Below, piece after piece: positions 1 through 9,600 of a stretch of DNA of 30,271 nt. The notes under the pieces are model-generated. The model saw only the letters and a list, made by a program, of their open reading frames with translations, was not told where the DNA came from and did no database searches. The stretch is from NCBI GenBank assembly GCA_964350875.1, contig CAYGLT010000027.1:1-30271 (forward strand). The letters are read 5' to 3'. The position numbers and the translations under genes were made by a program. Position 1 is the first letter of the stretch, and the number at the start of each line of letters is the position of its first letter. The DNA comes from JAHBXC01 sp964350875. GTDB taxonomy: Bacteria > Planctomycetota > Phycisphaerae > Phycisphaerales > UBA1924.

Positions 1-441
1 CGCGCGATCGAATCGGGCGAGCCGGTGTTCGTGCCCGCGTCGTACTTTTGCGACGACCGCGGGTACTCGATCATGAACCAACTCCAGGGGGTGCTCGCGC
101 CGGAAGGGCAGATCAACTACTCGGTGCAGCACCCGGGCGTGATCAAGGCGTGGCACAGGCACAAGCATCAGACGGACTTCTGGATGTGCCTGCGCGGGCA
201 CATCAAGGTCGGCGTGTACCGCGACGGCGCGGACTTCGCGTGGCTGCAGGTGCTGGGGGAGAAGGCGCCCGGCGCGCTGATCATCCCTCCAACGCTCTGG
301 CACGGCGCGGCCACCGTCGGCGGTGAGCCAGCCGGGCTGCTGTACTATGTGACGAAGGCGTACGACCCGTCGGCGCCGGATGAAGAGCGGCGCGCGCACG
401 ACAGCGTCGCCGGATTCCCGTGGCACACCCGTCACGGCTGA
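1..441 (+). CDS. rfbC: dTDP-4-dehydrorhamnose 3,5-epimerase-like cupin (RmlC family), 5' partial
   Basis: The reading frame is open from the first base, so the N-terminus lies outside the window; a GTG at 25 is only an internal candidate. The visible part matches the RmlC fold: an F-x-D-D-R-G segment near the start, a cupin core with PGVIKAWHRHKHQTDFW (the first His sits where RmlC has its catalytic base), then RGHIKVGVYR, a PPTLWHG strand and the closing pattern LYYVTKAYDPSAPDEERR..D...FPW. RmlC converts dTDP-4-keto-6-deoxyglucose to dTDP-4-keto-L-rhamnose in the cytoplasm. The other three rhamnose genes (rmlA, rmlB, rmlD) are in this window, which supports the role. A related sugar epimerase or a non-catalytic cupin cannot be excluded. 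The next gene starts 7 bases after the stop, so the two are probably cotranscribed. Confidence 0.75.
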   Translation, partial: RAIESGEPVFVPASYFCDDRGYSIMNQLQGVLAPEGQINYSVQHPGVIKAWHRHKHQTDFWMCLRGHIKVGVYRDGADFAWLQVLGEKAPGALIIPPTLWHGAATVGGEPAGLLYYVTKAYDPSAPDEERRAHDSVAGFPWHTRHG

Positions 442-448
442 AGAACGC

Positions 449-1438
449 ATGAGACCGAGTCACGACGAACAGACGGTTCAGGCGCCGGGCGCGATCGCGG
501 CGTGCGTGCTGCTCGCCGGCGGTCTGCGGCCATCGCCGCTGGTGCTGGCGACGGGGCGGAACATCCTCGATCTCTACACCACGGAGATGCGGAGCAATCT
601 GGATGTGTGGCTCGCGCGGCTCGAGCCGCTCGGGAAGATGCCGGTGCGTGTGGTCCACGGCGGCGAGGCGCCGGCCCCGATGACACCGCCGAAGGACGGC
701 TGGCCCGACCTGACCATCGAGCGAGATCCCGAGGGGTACCGCGGCCCGGGCGGGCTTGTTCGGGACCTTTGTGTCGATTACCCCGGGGAATCCACGGTGT
801 TGGTGGGTGAGGCGTCGCGATTCGTTTCGTGCGATATCTCCGAACTTGTGCGCGAGCACCGACGAAAGAACGCGGACGCCACCGTTGGCATGAACAGCGA
901 CGGTTCGCCGGCCGGCATCTTTGCGATCCGCCGCTCTGCGCTGGATCTCATCGGCCCCGTCGGATTCGTCGATTTGAAGGAACAGTGGTTGACGAAGGTG
1001 ATCTCGACGGGAGGCGCGGTGCGTGCGCACGAACTGCGCGGCTCGGGGGCGATGGTCCTGCGGACTCGGGCGGATCTTCTTGCCGCAGCAAGAGTTGCGT
1101 GCGGCGCCGGCGTGGGTATGCCCGCGATGGAGCCGGTGTTTCTCAATCACGACCGATATGAGGGTTCGACCGGCAAGCGATCCGCGGGCGGGGGAGTTCA
1201 GAGCGGTTTTTCTGTGATTTGCGCGGGCGCCCGGGTCGCTTCCAGCGCTTTCATTCATGATGCGATTGTGATGCCCGGCGCCGAAGTAGGGGAGAGAGCG
1301 ATCGTTGTACGATCGGTGATAGCGCCCGGGGTTCGGGTCGAGAACGGCGCCGAGTTGATCGATGTAGTGGCTGGGGCGGACGGCGCCCGATCGGATCAAT
1401 GGGCCGCGTCCACCAAGAGGCTGCGCGACGAACGATGA
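449..1438 (+). CDS. Degenerate NDP-sugar nucleotidyltransferase-like protein with beta-helix tail
   Basis: This is a 329-residue protein. The start is placed at ATG 449, just after the upstream stop; the frame is open further upstream but that part overlaps the previous gene. Residues 21-30 (LLAGGLRPSP) align with the signature of sugar nucleotidyltransferases but lack the G-x-G-T-R loop seen in the intact RmlA of this window. The catalytic Lys position (TNKHLLPV in RmlA) reads TGRNILDL, and the metal-binding LGDN reads VGEA. The C-terminal third, after a Ser/Gly-rich linker, has hexapeptide-like turns (AGARVASSAFIHDAIVMPGAEVG, SVIAPGVRVENGAELIDVV) typical of a left-handed beta-helix. The family is clear in outline, but the usual activity is doubtful. 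It could be a pseudoenzyme with a structural or regulatory job in polymer synthesis. Its stop overlaps the exosortase start (ATGA at 1435), so the two are translationally coupled. Confidence 0.75.
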   Translation: MRPSHDEQTVQAPGAIAACVLLAGGLRPSPLVLATGRNILDLYTTEMRSNLDVWLARLEPLGKMPVRVVHGGEAPAPMTPPKDGWPDLTIERDPEGYRGPGGLVRDLCVDYPGESTVLVGEASRFVSCDISELVREHRRKNADATVGMNSDGSPAGIFAIRRSALDLIGPVGFVDLKEQWLTKVISTGGAVRAHELRGSGAMVLRTRADLLAAARVACGAGVGMPAMEPVFLNHDRYEGSTGKRSAGGGVQSGFSVICAGARVASSAFIHDAIVMPGAEVGERAIVVRSVIAPGVRVENGAELIDVVAGADGARSDQWAASTKRLRDER

Positions 1439-2310
1439 CTCAACGACGATCATGGCGGTTCTCGGACGGGGTGCTGTGGGCCGGGCTCACGGCGCTGGCT
1501 GTGTACGCGGCGTGGCCTATCTATGTGGACATCGCGGAGATCGCGATCAACGACGCGGAATCGAGCCAGATCCTGCTTGCGCCGATCGTCGCCGTGTGGT
1601 TGGCGTGGGTTCGCCGGGGCCGCGCGCGGTTCGTACGCCCGAGTTGGAACCTGCTGGGCCCGGCGGTGATCCTCTTCGGGTGGGGGCTCGCGATCGTCGG
1701 GTTCCAGAACAGTTTCCAGTTGTTCGAGCACGCGGGCGCGCTGCTCATGGCGTTCGGCGCCGGTCTGAGCGTGATCGGGTGGCGCACCGTGTGGAAGTTT
1801 GCGCCGGCGTTCGGGGCGCTGGTGTTCCTGCTCCCGGTTCCCGGGCGCATCCGCCTGCGCATAGCCGATCCGCTGCAGACGGCGAGCGCGTGGATCAGTC
1901 AGCAGACGCTCGAGTTGTTCGGCGTCGGCGTCGAGCGGCTTGGGAACATCCTGCGGATCAACGGCCAGGAGGTCGCCGTCGCTGAGGCGTGCAACGGGAT
2001 GCGCATGGTCGCCGCGCTGGCGCTGATCAGTTACGCGTTCGTGTTCTCGACGCCGATGCGCAACTGGGTGCGTGTGCTGATCCTCGCGATCAGCCCGCTG
2101 GTGGCGCTGATCGTGAATGTGTTGCGTCTCATCCCGACGGCGCTGCTCTACGGTTATTCGAGCACCGAGGTCGCTGACACCTTCCATGACCTGAGCGGGT
2201 GGGCGATGCTGGTTCTCGCGTTCGGCATGCTGTGGCTCGTGCTGGCGACGCTCCGCTGGCTCGAGGCGCCGATCGAGCCGTACGCGACCGCGAAGGGGGT
2301 GTCGGCATGA
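1435..2310 (+). CDS. xrt: Exosortase (PEP-CTERM-type sorting transpeptidase)
   Basis: This is a 291-residue multi-pass inner-membrane protein with about eight hydrophobic segments. The exosortase triad is visible: Cys186 in AEACNGMRM, Arg231 in NVLRLIPTALLYGY and His251 in FHDLSGW. Exosortases recognise C-terminal tails made of a short motif, a hydrophobic helix and basic residues, cleave them and pass the protein to the cell surface. Suitable tails occur in at least five proteins of this window (from 11978 to 18708). The ATG at 1435 overlaps the upstream stop, and the stop overlaps the EpsI start (ATGA at 2307). I did not assign an Xrt subtype. The neighbours (EpsI, Wzc-like protein, phosphoglycosyl transferase, TPR protein) match the usual exosortase/exopolysaccharide setting. 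Confidence 0.94.
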   Translation: MTQRRSWRFSDGVLWAGLTALAVYAAWPIYVDIAEIAINDAESSQILLAPIVAVWLAWVRRGRARFVRPSWNLLGPAVILFGWGLAIVGFQNSFQLFEHAGALLMAFGAGLSVIGWRTVWKFAPAFGALVFLLPVPGRIRLRIADPLQTASAWISQQTLELFGVGVERLGNILRINGQEVAVAEACNGMRMVAALALISYAFVFSTPMRNWVRVLILAISPLVALIVNVLRLIPTALLYGYSSTEVADTFHDLSGWAMLVLAFGMLWLVLATLRWLEAPIEPYATAKGVSA

Positions 2311-3005
2311 GCGTCTGGACGCGGCTCAATCGTCTCGGACCGGCGGTCAGCGCGGTGATCCTCATCGCGATCGCCGTGTTCCGCGGGTTCACGCCCGTGG
2401 AGGCGGCGGGGATCGACGAATACTTCGACGAAGTGCGTGAGACCGTCGAGCGCATCCCGTACCGGATCGGTCCGTGGATCGGCCGCGACGGGACGCCATC
2501 GGAGTCCGCGCAGCGCCTCCTGAAACCCAACAAGATCATGCAGCGCGACTACACCGACCCGTCCACGGGCGCGCAGGTGAGTCTGCTCATCGTGCACTGC
2601 GGCGACACGCGCGACATGGAAGGCCACTGGCCGCCGAACTGTTACCCGCGCGCCGGGTGGGACCTCGCGAGCCGACCCGAGGAGGAGTCGTTCACGCTCG
2701 AGGGCGTGACCTACCCCGCGATGAAGTATTCGTTCGAGAAGGGGACCTCGGTCGCGTCGCGGTCGCGTCTCGAGATCGTGAATTTCTTCGTCATGCCCGG
2801 CGAGGTGAGGTCGATCGTGGCGGGCATGGACGATGTGAACAGGGCGTCGCAACGGCGCACCACGGCGGGGCTCGGCGCCGCGCAGGTGCAGATCCTTCTT
2901 CCAGCGGGTCTGAGCGACGAGGACAAACGGGCCGTCGTCGAGGAATTCACGCGCGCCGTCGAGCCGACGGTCCGCGTCATTGCACAGGGAGTGAGCCGTG
3001 ACTGA
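2307..3005 (+). CDS. epsI: EpsI-type exosortase-associated protein
   Basis: This 232-residue protein has one N-terminal hydrophobic segment (about residues 14-30) and a periplasmic body. It carries the EpsI (DUF3485) pattern: an early region around residue 50 (YRIGPWIGRD), then HWPPNCYPRAGW (residues 107-118) with Cys112, where the family has a conserved H-x-P-x-x-C-x-P-x-x-G-W, and finally a strand-rich end. EpsI-like domains are fused to, or encoded just after, exosortases; here it is a separate gene whose ATG overlaps the exosortase stop. The biochemical role of EpsI is not established; it is assumed to assist sorting or polymer assembly at the membrane. The stop overlaps the GTG start of the next gene by 8 bases. 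Confidence 0.88.
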   Translation: MSVWTRLNRLGPAVSAVILIAIAVFRGFTPVEAAGIDEYFDEVRETVERIPYRIGPWIGRDGTPSESAQRLLKPNKIMQRDYTDPSTGAQVSLLIVHCGDTRDMEGHWPPNCYPRAGWDLASRPEEESFTLEGVTYPAMKYSFEKGTSVASRSRLEIVNFFVMPGEVRSIVAGMDDVNRASQRRTTAGLGAAQVQILLPAGLSDEDKRAVVEEFTRAVEPTVRVIAQGVSRD

Positions 3006-5244
3006 ACTTCCCCCCCCTCGGAACGATCTGCTGCTCGAGGGCGCGGTCGTCGACCAGCCGGCCAAGCCCGAGAACCCGTTGCTGTTCGTGCATCGACGCA
3101 TGCGAGGGCGGTACCGCTACGCGATCCCGCTCGCGCTGGTGCTCGCGGTGCTGGGCGGCGTGGCCGGGTACTTCGTGACCAAGCCGATGTTCGAGTCGCG
3201 CGGGCTTATCGCGATCGCGCCGACGGGGCAGAAGGTTCTCTTCGACACCGAGCAGAACCAGATGCTCCCGATGTTCGAGTCGTTCGTGAGCGCGCAGGCG
3301 GAGTTCCTGCAGAGTTCGCGCGTGATCCGGCGCGCCGCGGAAGAGCAGGCGCTGATCCGCGCGGGCGGGCTGCCCGGGAACGCGGGGATCATCGACCTGC
3401 AGGAGTCGCTCTCCGTGCGGCGTGCGCGCGGCGCACAGACCATCAGCGTCGTCGCGTCGGATGTGGACGCGCACCTGGCGCAGGCGAAGGTCAACGCCGT
3501 TCTGAAGGTTTACGACGAGTTGTACGGCGAGGTGGCGGCCACGCAGGACACGGCGCGTGAGAGCGAGGTTCAGGGCCTGGTCAACCGCTACGCGAACGAA
3601 CTGGCCGCGCTACGCGAGAACGAGGCGCGCATCGCCGCGGTGCAGGGCGGCCTCGAGATGATGGTCCGCCTTCACGCGCAAAAGCAGGCGCAGTTCGAGG
3701 GCATGAACCAGATGATCGACGGGATCGAGATCCGGCTGAAGCGTTGGGAGGATCGCAATGATCCCGAAGCGCAGGCGGACGCGAATGTCGACACCCTCCA
3801 GAACCCCGAGGCGGTGAACCTGCAACTCGCGCAGGGCGACCCGGCGATGAACGAGTTGCTGTCGCGCCGACGCGCGCTGCGCAACCAGATGGCGAACCTG
3901 GGCCAGCAGTTCGGCCCGAAGCATCGGGATGTGCGCCGAACGGCCGATCAACTGGAGGCCACGGAACAGGCGATCACACAACGCCGCGAGTTGTTGCTCG
4001 CGGTCGGGCCTGTGGGGGACGGGGAGAGCGCGGCGTTGCTCGACCTCGCCCCGGGGCAGATGAACAAAGCGCAGGCGGAAGAGGCGCTGTCGCTGTACCT
4101 CGCGCTCCAGCGCGAAGCGCAGCGTGAGATGACCGAACTGACGACGCGCATCCGGAGCGTGGAGGCGCTGCGCGAGTCACAGCAACTCGTCGAGGACAAC
4201 CTGCAGCGTGCGCGCGAGCGTCTCGAATCGCTGCGCGTCGAGAAGAGCCAGGGGCGCACCGGCCGCGTGTCGGTCGCGCAACTGGGCGACCTCCCGCTGT
4301 TCCCGGCCAAGGACCGGCGTATCGCGCTGGCGGCGGTCGGTTCGATCGGCGGGTTCGGCGCGGGCTTCGCCATCGTCTTTCTCCTGAGTTTCCTCGACCG
4401 CACTTACCGATTCACGGACGAGATCGAGCGCCTGGGCCTGGATGCGCCGCTGCTCGGCGCGCTGCCCGAGTTGGGCAACGCCGATCCCGAGCAGGAAGAG
4501 ATCGCCGCGCTCAGCGTTCACCACCTGCGCAACATGGTGCTCCTGCACCCGCCGCTGGATGTGCCCGATCCGAAGGTGTACACCGTCACCAGCGCCGGCG
4601 CGGGCGACGGGAAGACCAGCCTCTCGCTCTCGCTGGGCATGTCGTTCGCGGCTTCGGGCATGCGGACGCTGCTGATGGACTCTGACCTGCTCGGTCGCGG
4701 CCTCACGCGTTCGCTCCAGATGGACGGTTCGCACGGCCTGGCCGAGGCGCTCGAGCACGACTCGGTCGCCGGCGCGATCCACGAGACGAGTTTCGCCAAC
4801 CTGTGGGCGATGCCCGCCGGCCGGGACGGGGCCATCGAGCCCGAGCGACTGAACAAGCGCGATCTGGCGCGAGTGACCAACGCCGCGCGTGACAAGTTCG
4901 ACATCGTGCTGATCGACACCGGGCCGCTGCTCGGATCGCTCGAGGCGAACCTCGTCGGGGGCTTGTCGGACGCCGTGGTGCTGGTCGTGTCGCGCGGTCA
5001 GGACAGCAAACTGGTGAACGCGTGCATCCAGCGCCTCCGGCGTATCGGCGTGCACTGCGCGGGCGTGGTGTTCAACCGCGCGGAGGTCCAGGACTTCGAG
5101 CGCAGTTTCGCGGCGGGCAGCGTGTCGAGCGTGCGCTCGACGCGGTCGCGTCGTCCCGATGAGGACGACGCCGGCGCCGCGGATCGCGGTCTTGTCCGCG
5201 CGCTGTCTTCGTCCGACGAGCCGAGGAAGGGCGCACCGGTCTGA
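2998..5244 (+). CDS. Polysaccharide chain-length determinant / BY-kinase-like ATPase (Wzz-Wzc family)
   Basis: This is a 748-residue protein with a GTG start that overlaps the epsI stop. The layout is a short cytoplasmic N-terminus, a first membrane segment (about 42-62), a long periplasmic coiled-coil region (about 190-430), a second membrane segment (about 442-467), and a cytoplasmic P-loop domain. That domain has a Walker A motif near residues 532-541 (SAGAGDGKTS), a Walker A' with LLMDSDL, and a Walker B near 637-643 (FDIVLIDTGP). This is the architecture of Wzc-type co-polymerases that control polymer length during export. The C-terminal tail (from about 702) is rich in Ser, Arg and Asp and contains no Tyr, so the tyrosine cluster that Wzc autophosphorylates is missing. 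It may act as an ATPase only, or signal differently. Confidence 0.9.
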   Translation: MTELPPPRNDLLLEGAVVDQPAKPENPLLFVHRRMRGRYRYAIPLALVLAVLGGVAGYFVTKPMFESRGLIAIAPTGQKVLFDTEQNQMLPMFESFVSAQAEFLQSSRVIRRAAEEQALIRAGGLPGNAGIIDLQESLSVRRARGAQTISVVASDVDAHLAQAKVNAVLKVYDELYGEVAATQDTARESEVQGLVNRYANELAALRENEARIAAVQGGLEMMVRLHAQKQAQFEGMNQMIDGIEIRLKRWEDRNDPEAQADANVDTLQNPEAVNLQLAQGDPAMNELLSRRRALRNQMANLGQQFGPKHRDVRRTADQLEATEQAITQRRELLLAVGPVGDGESAALLDLAPGQMNKAQAEEALSLYLALQREAQREMTELTTRIRSVEALRESQQLVEDNLQRARERLESLRVEKSQGRTGRVSVAQLGDLPLFPAKDRRIALAAVGSIGGFGAGFAIVFLLSFLDRTYRFTDEIERLGLDAPLLGALPELGNADPEQEEIAALSVHHLRNMVLLHPPLDVPDPKVYTVTSAGAGDGKTSLSLSLGMSFAASGMRTLLMDSDLLGRGLTRSLQMDGSHGLAEALEHDSVAGAIHETSFANLWAMPAGRDGAIEPERLNKRDLARVTNAARDKFDIVLIDTGPLLGSLEANLVGGLSDAVVLVVSRGQDSKLVNACIQRLRRIGVHCAGVVFNRAEVQDFERSFAAGSVSSVRSTRSRRPDEDDAGAADRGLVRALSSSDEPRKGAPV

Positions 5245-5246
5245 AG

Positions 5247-6680
5247 ATGTCTATCGCCGGCGTGAGCACGAGCGGTGTATCGGCGCCGAGGTCCGAGCGC
5301 GGCGAGCCGCGGCTCTGGGGCGCGGATATCCGTGCGCTCCACGACCGCTGGTGGGCGTGCGCGGGCGTGCAGGTCGTGCGGTGCGATGGCGCTGGTGCCG
5401 AGCCTGCGCCGGGCGGACCCCGCGTGTTCCTGCTGCTGGGCGCGAACGATCTGGTGCGGCTGAACATCGCGCCGATCCTCAAGAAAATGGTCTGGCTCAA
5501 GCCGCGCGCGCTGCGCGTCCGGCTGGTCGATCGCGACGGCGCGAGTTACGCCGAGCGGCTCAGGGTCGCGGGTGACGGCCGGGTCGAGGGCGTGATCCGC
5601 GCGTACCACCCGTCAACGCGCGCGACATCCCGAGCGGCGATCACGAACGAGATCGCGCTCGCGCGCCTGTGGCGTGAGGCGTCGGATCCGTATCTTGCGT
5701 GGGCCGCGATCGACGACGAAGTCGGGCCCGACGGGTCTGCGCCGGCCAAAGCGCGGGCGTTGATCCTCGACGCCCGCAGCCCCGCGCATCAGGCGGCGTT
5801 CGTCCAGCAGATGGTGGCGAAGTGGCAATACCCGGGCGTGGCGTTCGACGGTGTGTACGAGTACGAGCCGGGGGTATGGCTCCACGAGAGCGTGGAGGTT
5901 CCCGAAGGGGCGAGATTCGTTGCGCCGGTGTGGGTCGGGGCCGAGCGCGGGGTGCGCAAGGGTGACACCGTCGTCGGTCCGGGGATCGCGTCGGACGCGA
6001 CGGACGCTTCGACCGATCCGGGAGAGATCGACTGGCCCGAGTTGCATTCGCTGGGCGCATCACGCTCGCGTCGCCAGTTCACCTGGAGGCGGCGCGGCGC
6101 CAAACGCGCGTTCGACATCGTGTTCAGCCTGATGGTGCTCGCGGCGACCGCGCCCCTGTACCCGCTGATCACGCTGGCGATCTTCCTCGAGGACGGCTGG
6201 CCGCCGTTCTTCACGCACCGCCGGCAGACGGTCCGGGGGCGTGAGTTCCCGTGCATCAAGTTCCGGACGATGCGCCGGGACGCCGAGTCGATGAAGACCG
6301 AGTTGGTGAAGATGAACCAGGCGGACGGGCCGCAGTTCTTCATCGAGAACGACCCGCGCGTGCTGCGCGTGGGGAAGGTGCTGAGGAAACTGCAGCTCGA
6401 CGAACTGCCCCAGTTCATCAATGTGCTGCTCGGTCAGATGAGCGTGGTGGGCCCGCGGCCGAGCCCCGACAAAGAGAACCAGTACTGCCCTGCGTGGCGC
6501 GAGGCGCGGCTGAGCGTGCGCCCGGGCGTGACCGGCTTGTGGCAGGTCCGCCGCACGCGAGCGCCCGAGACGGACTTCCAGGAATGGATCAAGTACGACC
6601 TTGAGTATGTGCAGCGGCAGAGTTTCCGTCTTGACATGTGGATCATCTGGACAACGGTCCGTCAGATTTTGAAGGTATGA
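5247..6680 (+). CDS. Monotopic phosphoglycosyl transferase (undecaprenyl-phosphate sugar-1-P transferase) with unusual N-terminal half
   Basis: This is a 477-residue protein. The C-terminal 200 residues are a bacterial sugar transferase domain: a membrane re-entrant helix at about 288-312 (RAFDIVFSLMVLAATAPLYP), K338FRTM, the catalytic Asp385-Glu386 dyad in LDELPQFINVL, the MSVVGPRP motif and the RPGVTGLWQV motif. Such enzymes move a sugar phosphate from an NDP-sugar onto undecaprenyl phosphate, the first step of exopolysaccharide repeat synthesis. The first ~270 residues are not the four-helix plus Rossmann N-terminus of WcaJ-type proteins. They are soluble and include short beta-helix-like turns (VWLHESVEVPEGARFVAPVW) recalling nucleotidyltransferase C-termini. 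It starts 2 bases after the previous stop, inside the same operon. Confidence 0.92.
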   Translation: MSIAGVSTSGVSAPRSERGEPRLWGADIRALHDRWWACAGVQVVRCDGAGAEPAPGGPRVFLLLGANDLVRLNIAPILKKMVWLKPRALRVRLVDRDGASYAERLRVAGDGRVEGVIRAYHPSTRATSRAAITNEIALARLWREASDPYLAWAAIDDEVGPDGSAPAKARALILDARSPAHQAAFVQQMVAKWQYPGVAFDGVYEYEPGVWLHESVEVPEGARFVAPVWVGAERGVRKGDTVVGPGIASDATDASTDPGEIDWPELHSLGASRSRRQFTWRRRGAKRAFDIVFSLMVLAATAPLYPLITLAIFLEDGWPPFFTHRRQTVRGREFPCIKFRTMRRDAESMKTELVKMNQADGPQFFIENDPRVLRVGKVLRKLQLDELPQFINVLLGQMSVVGPRPSPDKENQYCPAWREARLSVRPGVTGLWQVRRTRAPETDFQEWIKYDLEYVQRQSFRLDMWIIWTTVRQILKV

Positions 6681-6684
6681 ACCA

Positions 6685-9600
6685 ATGGCAATGAGTCGAC
6701 GAGCCAAGAAGCGCGTAACGATCCTGGTTGTGGCGGTCGCCGGTCTGGCGATCACCGTCGGGTCAGCCTTCGTGCTGCGCAAGACGGGCAAGGCGCGGGC
6801 GATCGAGCGTGCGCGCGTTGAGGGCCTCGAGTCGTTCGAACAGCAGGACTATGTCCGCGCGACGGACCTGCTCGGACGGTATGTCAATGTGAACCGCGAC
6901 GACGGTGAGATGATCCTGAAGTTCGTCGAGGCTCGCCGGCGTGCGCCACAGGTCAACGCGCGGCACCTGATCACCGCGGCCACATTCGCGGATCTCGCGG
7001 CCTCCCAGATGCCGGGCGATGTGCGCCCGCTGGAGCAACTGCTCTCGCTCTACAGCGAGATGGGCTTCCTGACGGAGTACCTCGAGACGGCGGACAAGAT
7101 CCTCGCGATCGATCCCGACAACCAGGAGGCGCTCATCGCCCGGGTGACGGGTCTCGCCGCGAAGGGCGAGGTCTCGCAGGCCATCGACGCGGCGAAGGTG
7201 ATGTCGGACCGTCACGAGTCGGACTGGCGCGCGCACGCGGCGACGATCGACCTGATGCGTCAGCGCGGCGATTCGCCCGAGGCGGTGCTTGCGTACATCG
7301 ACGAGGTCGCCGCGGTCTTCGTCGAGGACATCAATGTGGCGATCCAGCAGGCGCGGGCCGCGATCCTCGCGAGGAACGAGCCCGCGGCGCGGGCGGCCAT
7401 GAACCGCGCGGTGGCGCTGCGTGTCCCCGACGCCGAGACGCTCGGTCGACTTGTGAGTCTTCTCGACGGTCTTGGCGAGCAACAGCAGGCGACGGCGATC
7501 ATCGCGACAGAAGTCGACCGGCTGGGCGACTCTGCGCGAGTGGTCGCGATCGACCGCGCGTGGAAGGACGGGCGCGCCCGCGAAGCGATCGATCTCGTCG
7601 CGACGGCGACTTCCGGGCGTGACCTGTCGGAGGTCTCGACCGATCTGGTGGGCTGGGGCGCACTGCTGGCGTCGACGAGCGACGCGGAGGACGACGAAGC
7701 GCTCGCGGAGGAGTTGTCCGCGGAACTGAACAGCCGGTCGGGCGACGAGGCGAAGAGTTGGCTCGCGCTGATCGAGGCGCGCGAGGCGCTCGACGCCGGC
7801 GATGTGGTCGTGGCGCGCGAACGCTTGGAGTTCGTCAAGAGCGTCGGCCCGAGCACGATGGCCGACTTCCTGCTCGGGCAGGCGGAGCTTCGTGTGGGTG
7901 ATCGGCGTGGCGCGATCGCGCGTTGGCGCGGCGTGATCGAGCGTGAGCCCCGCTGGATCGCGGCGCGTCTGGCGCTCGCGTCGGCGTTGCTGGACGACGG
8001 CGAGATCCGTGAGGCGCACGGCGCCGCGATCGAGGCGCTGCGCCTTGCGCCGAACCGCCTGCTGGTGGCTCAGTTGTTCGCTCGAACGACCGCGGCCCTG
8101 GCGGACGCGGACATGCCCGACGCGCAGTCGACCGAGGTCGCGATCGACGCGTTGGCGCGGATTATCGAGGACGGGCAGATGGCCCCCGGCCCGAGCATGG
8201 CGCTGATGGCGCGTCTCAAGGCGGCGGACGGCGATCTTGAAGGCGCGCAAGAGATTGTGGATCGGATCATCCGAGAGCGGCCCGAGATCAGCGCGGGCGA
8301 TGCGCTTGCGCTCGCGGCGGCGATCGATCGCCGTAGACTCACGGGCGCCGAGCAATTGCTGAGCGGAGCGCAGGGGATCGCGAACGATCCCGCGGTGATG
8401 TATGCGCGGGCGATGAAGTCGGCGGCGGACGGTCGCGCGGACGAGGGCAAGGCGCTGTTGCGCGACGGGCTGGCGTCGGCGCCGGCGGCGAGCAAAGAGG
8501 CGTTCCAGCGTGCGAACGCGCAGTACCTCGACGCTATCAACGATCCGGGGGCGCTCGAGGCGATGCGTTCGCTGAGCAAGGCCTATCCGGCGTCGCCCGC
8601 GGCGCAGACGGATGTGCTGAACTCGCGGGTCGCGTGGACGGATCAGCCTCTGGTCAGCCAGGCGGTTGGGAATCTCCGTGGTGCGGTGGGGGATCAGTCG
8701 CCGGCGTGGCGGATCTACGAGGCGCGGCGCCTGCTGACTTTCTTCCCGGAATCGACCGCGCGCAGCGGCGGCGACCCACGGTCGGCGAACGCGGCCGAGG
8801 TGGTCCTCATGCTGTCGAATGTGGTGCGCACCGATCCGGGCGATGTGCAGGCGGCGATGCTGCTTGCCGAGGCGAACCTGATCATGAACGATCGCGTGCC
8901 GGCGATCAACGCGTTGTCGGCGGCGGTGACGGCAAACCCGGGCGAGCCGGCGGTGTACCCGCGGCTGATCGCGCTGCTTCAGGAGCAGGGCGACACGGCG
9001 GCGGCGGAGATCCGTCTCAACGAGTTCCTGCGCATCCGTGATCTGCCTCCGGCGCTCCAGCGGGCGCGTGTGGATCTGCTGCTCGCGCAGGGGATGTCGG
9101 CGGAAGCGGTGCCCGAACTGGAACAACTCGCGCAGTCGGGTGATCCGAACGATCTCGCGCGACTGGCGACCCAGTACGGTCGTCAGGGGCGCAGCGCGGA
9201 GGCGACCCGCCTCTTCGAGCAACTTGAGACCATCGACAACCCGACAGTCGGGTCGGTGCTCGCGGTGGCGGAGTACCGGCTCGCGCTCGGTCAGCCCGAT
9301 CTCGCGCTGGCGGCGATCGACCGTCTGCCCGACTCGGTGGCCGAGGGCAGGAAGACCCTGATCCGCGCCGACCTGCTGGAGCGGGCCGGTCGCGATGAGG
9401 AAGCGACCGTGCTGTTCAAGCGTGCGGCGGAAACGCAGAAGTCCGGGGAAGCGTGGCTTGCGCTGGCGCGTCACTATGTGCGGCAGAGCATGCCGATGGA
9501 CGCGAAGGAGGCGGCGGACAACGCGTACGCGGTGGCTCCGAACGATCCGGCGATCCGTTCGTTGGCGAAGGGCCTCGCGCTGGCGACCGGTCAGCCGGCG

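Noticed and set aside
281..1453. Open frame of 390 codons on the minus strand
   Set aside because: It is antisense to the RmlC-like and nucleotidyltransferase-like genes, which fit the operon by spacing and family motifs.
6763..9474. Open frame of 903 codons on the minus strand
   Set aside because: It lies wholly antisense to the TPR gene, has Arg/His-rich composition without motifs, and is the kind of shadow that strong GC bias at third positions produces.
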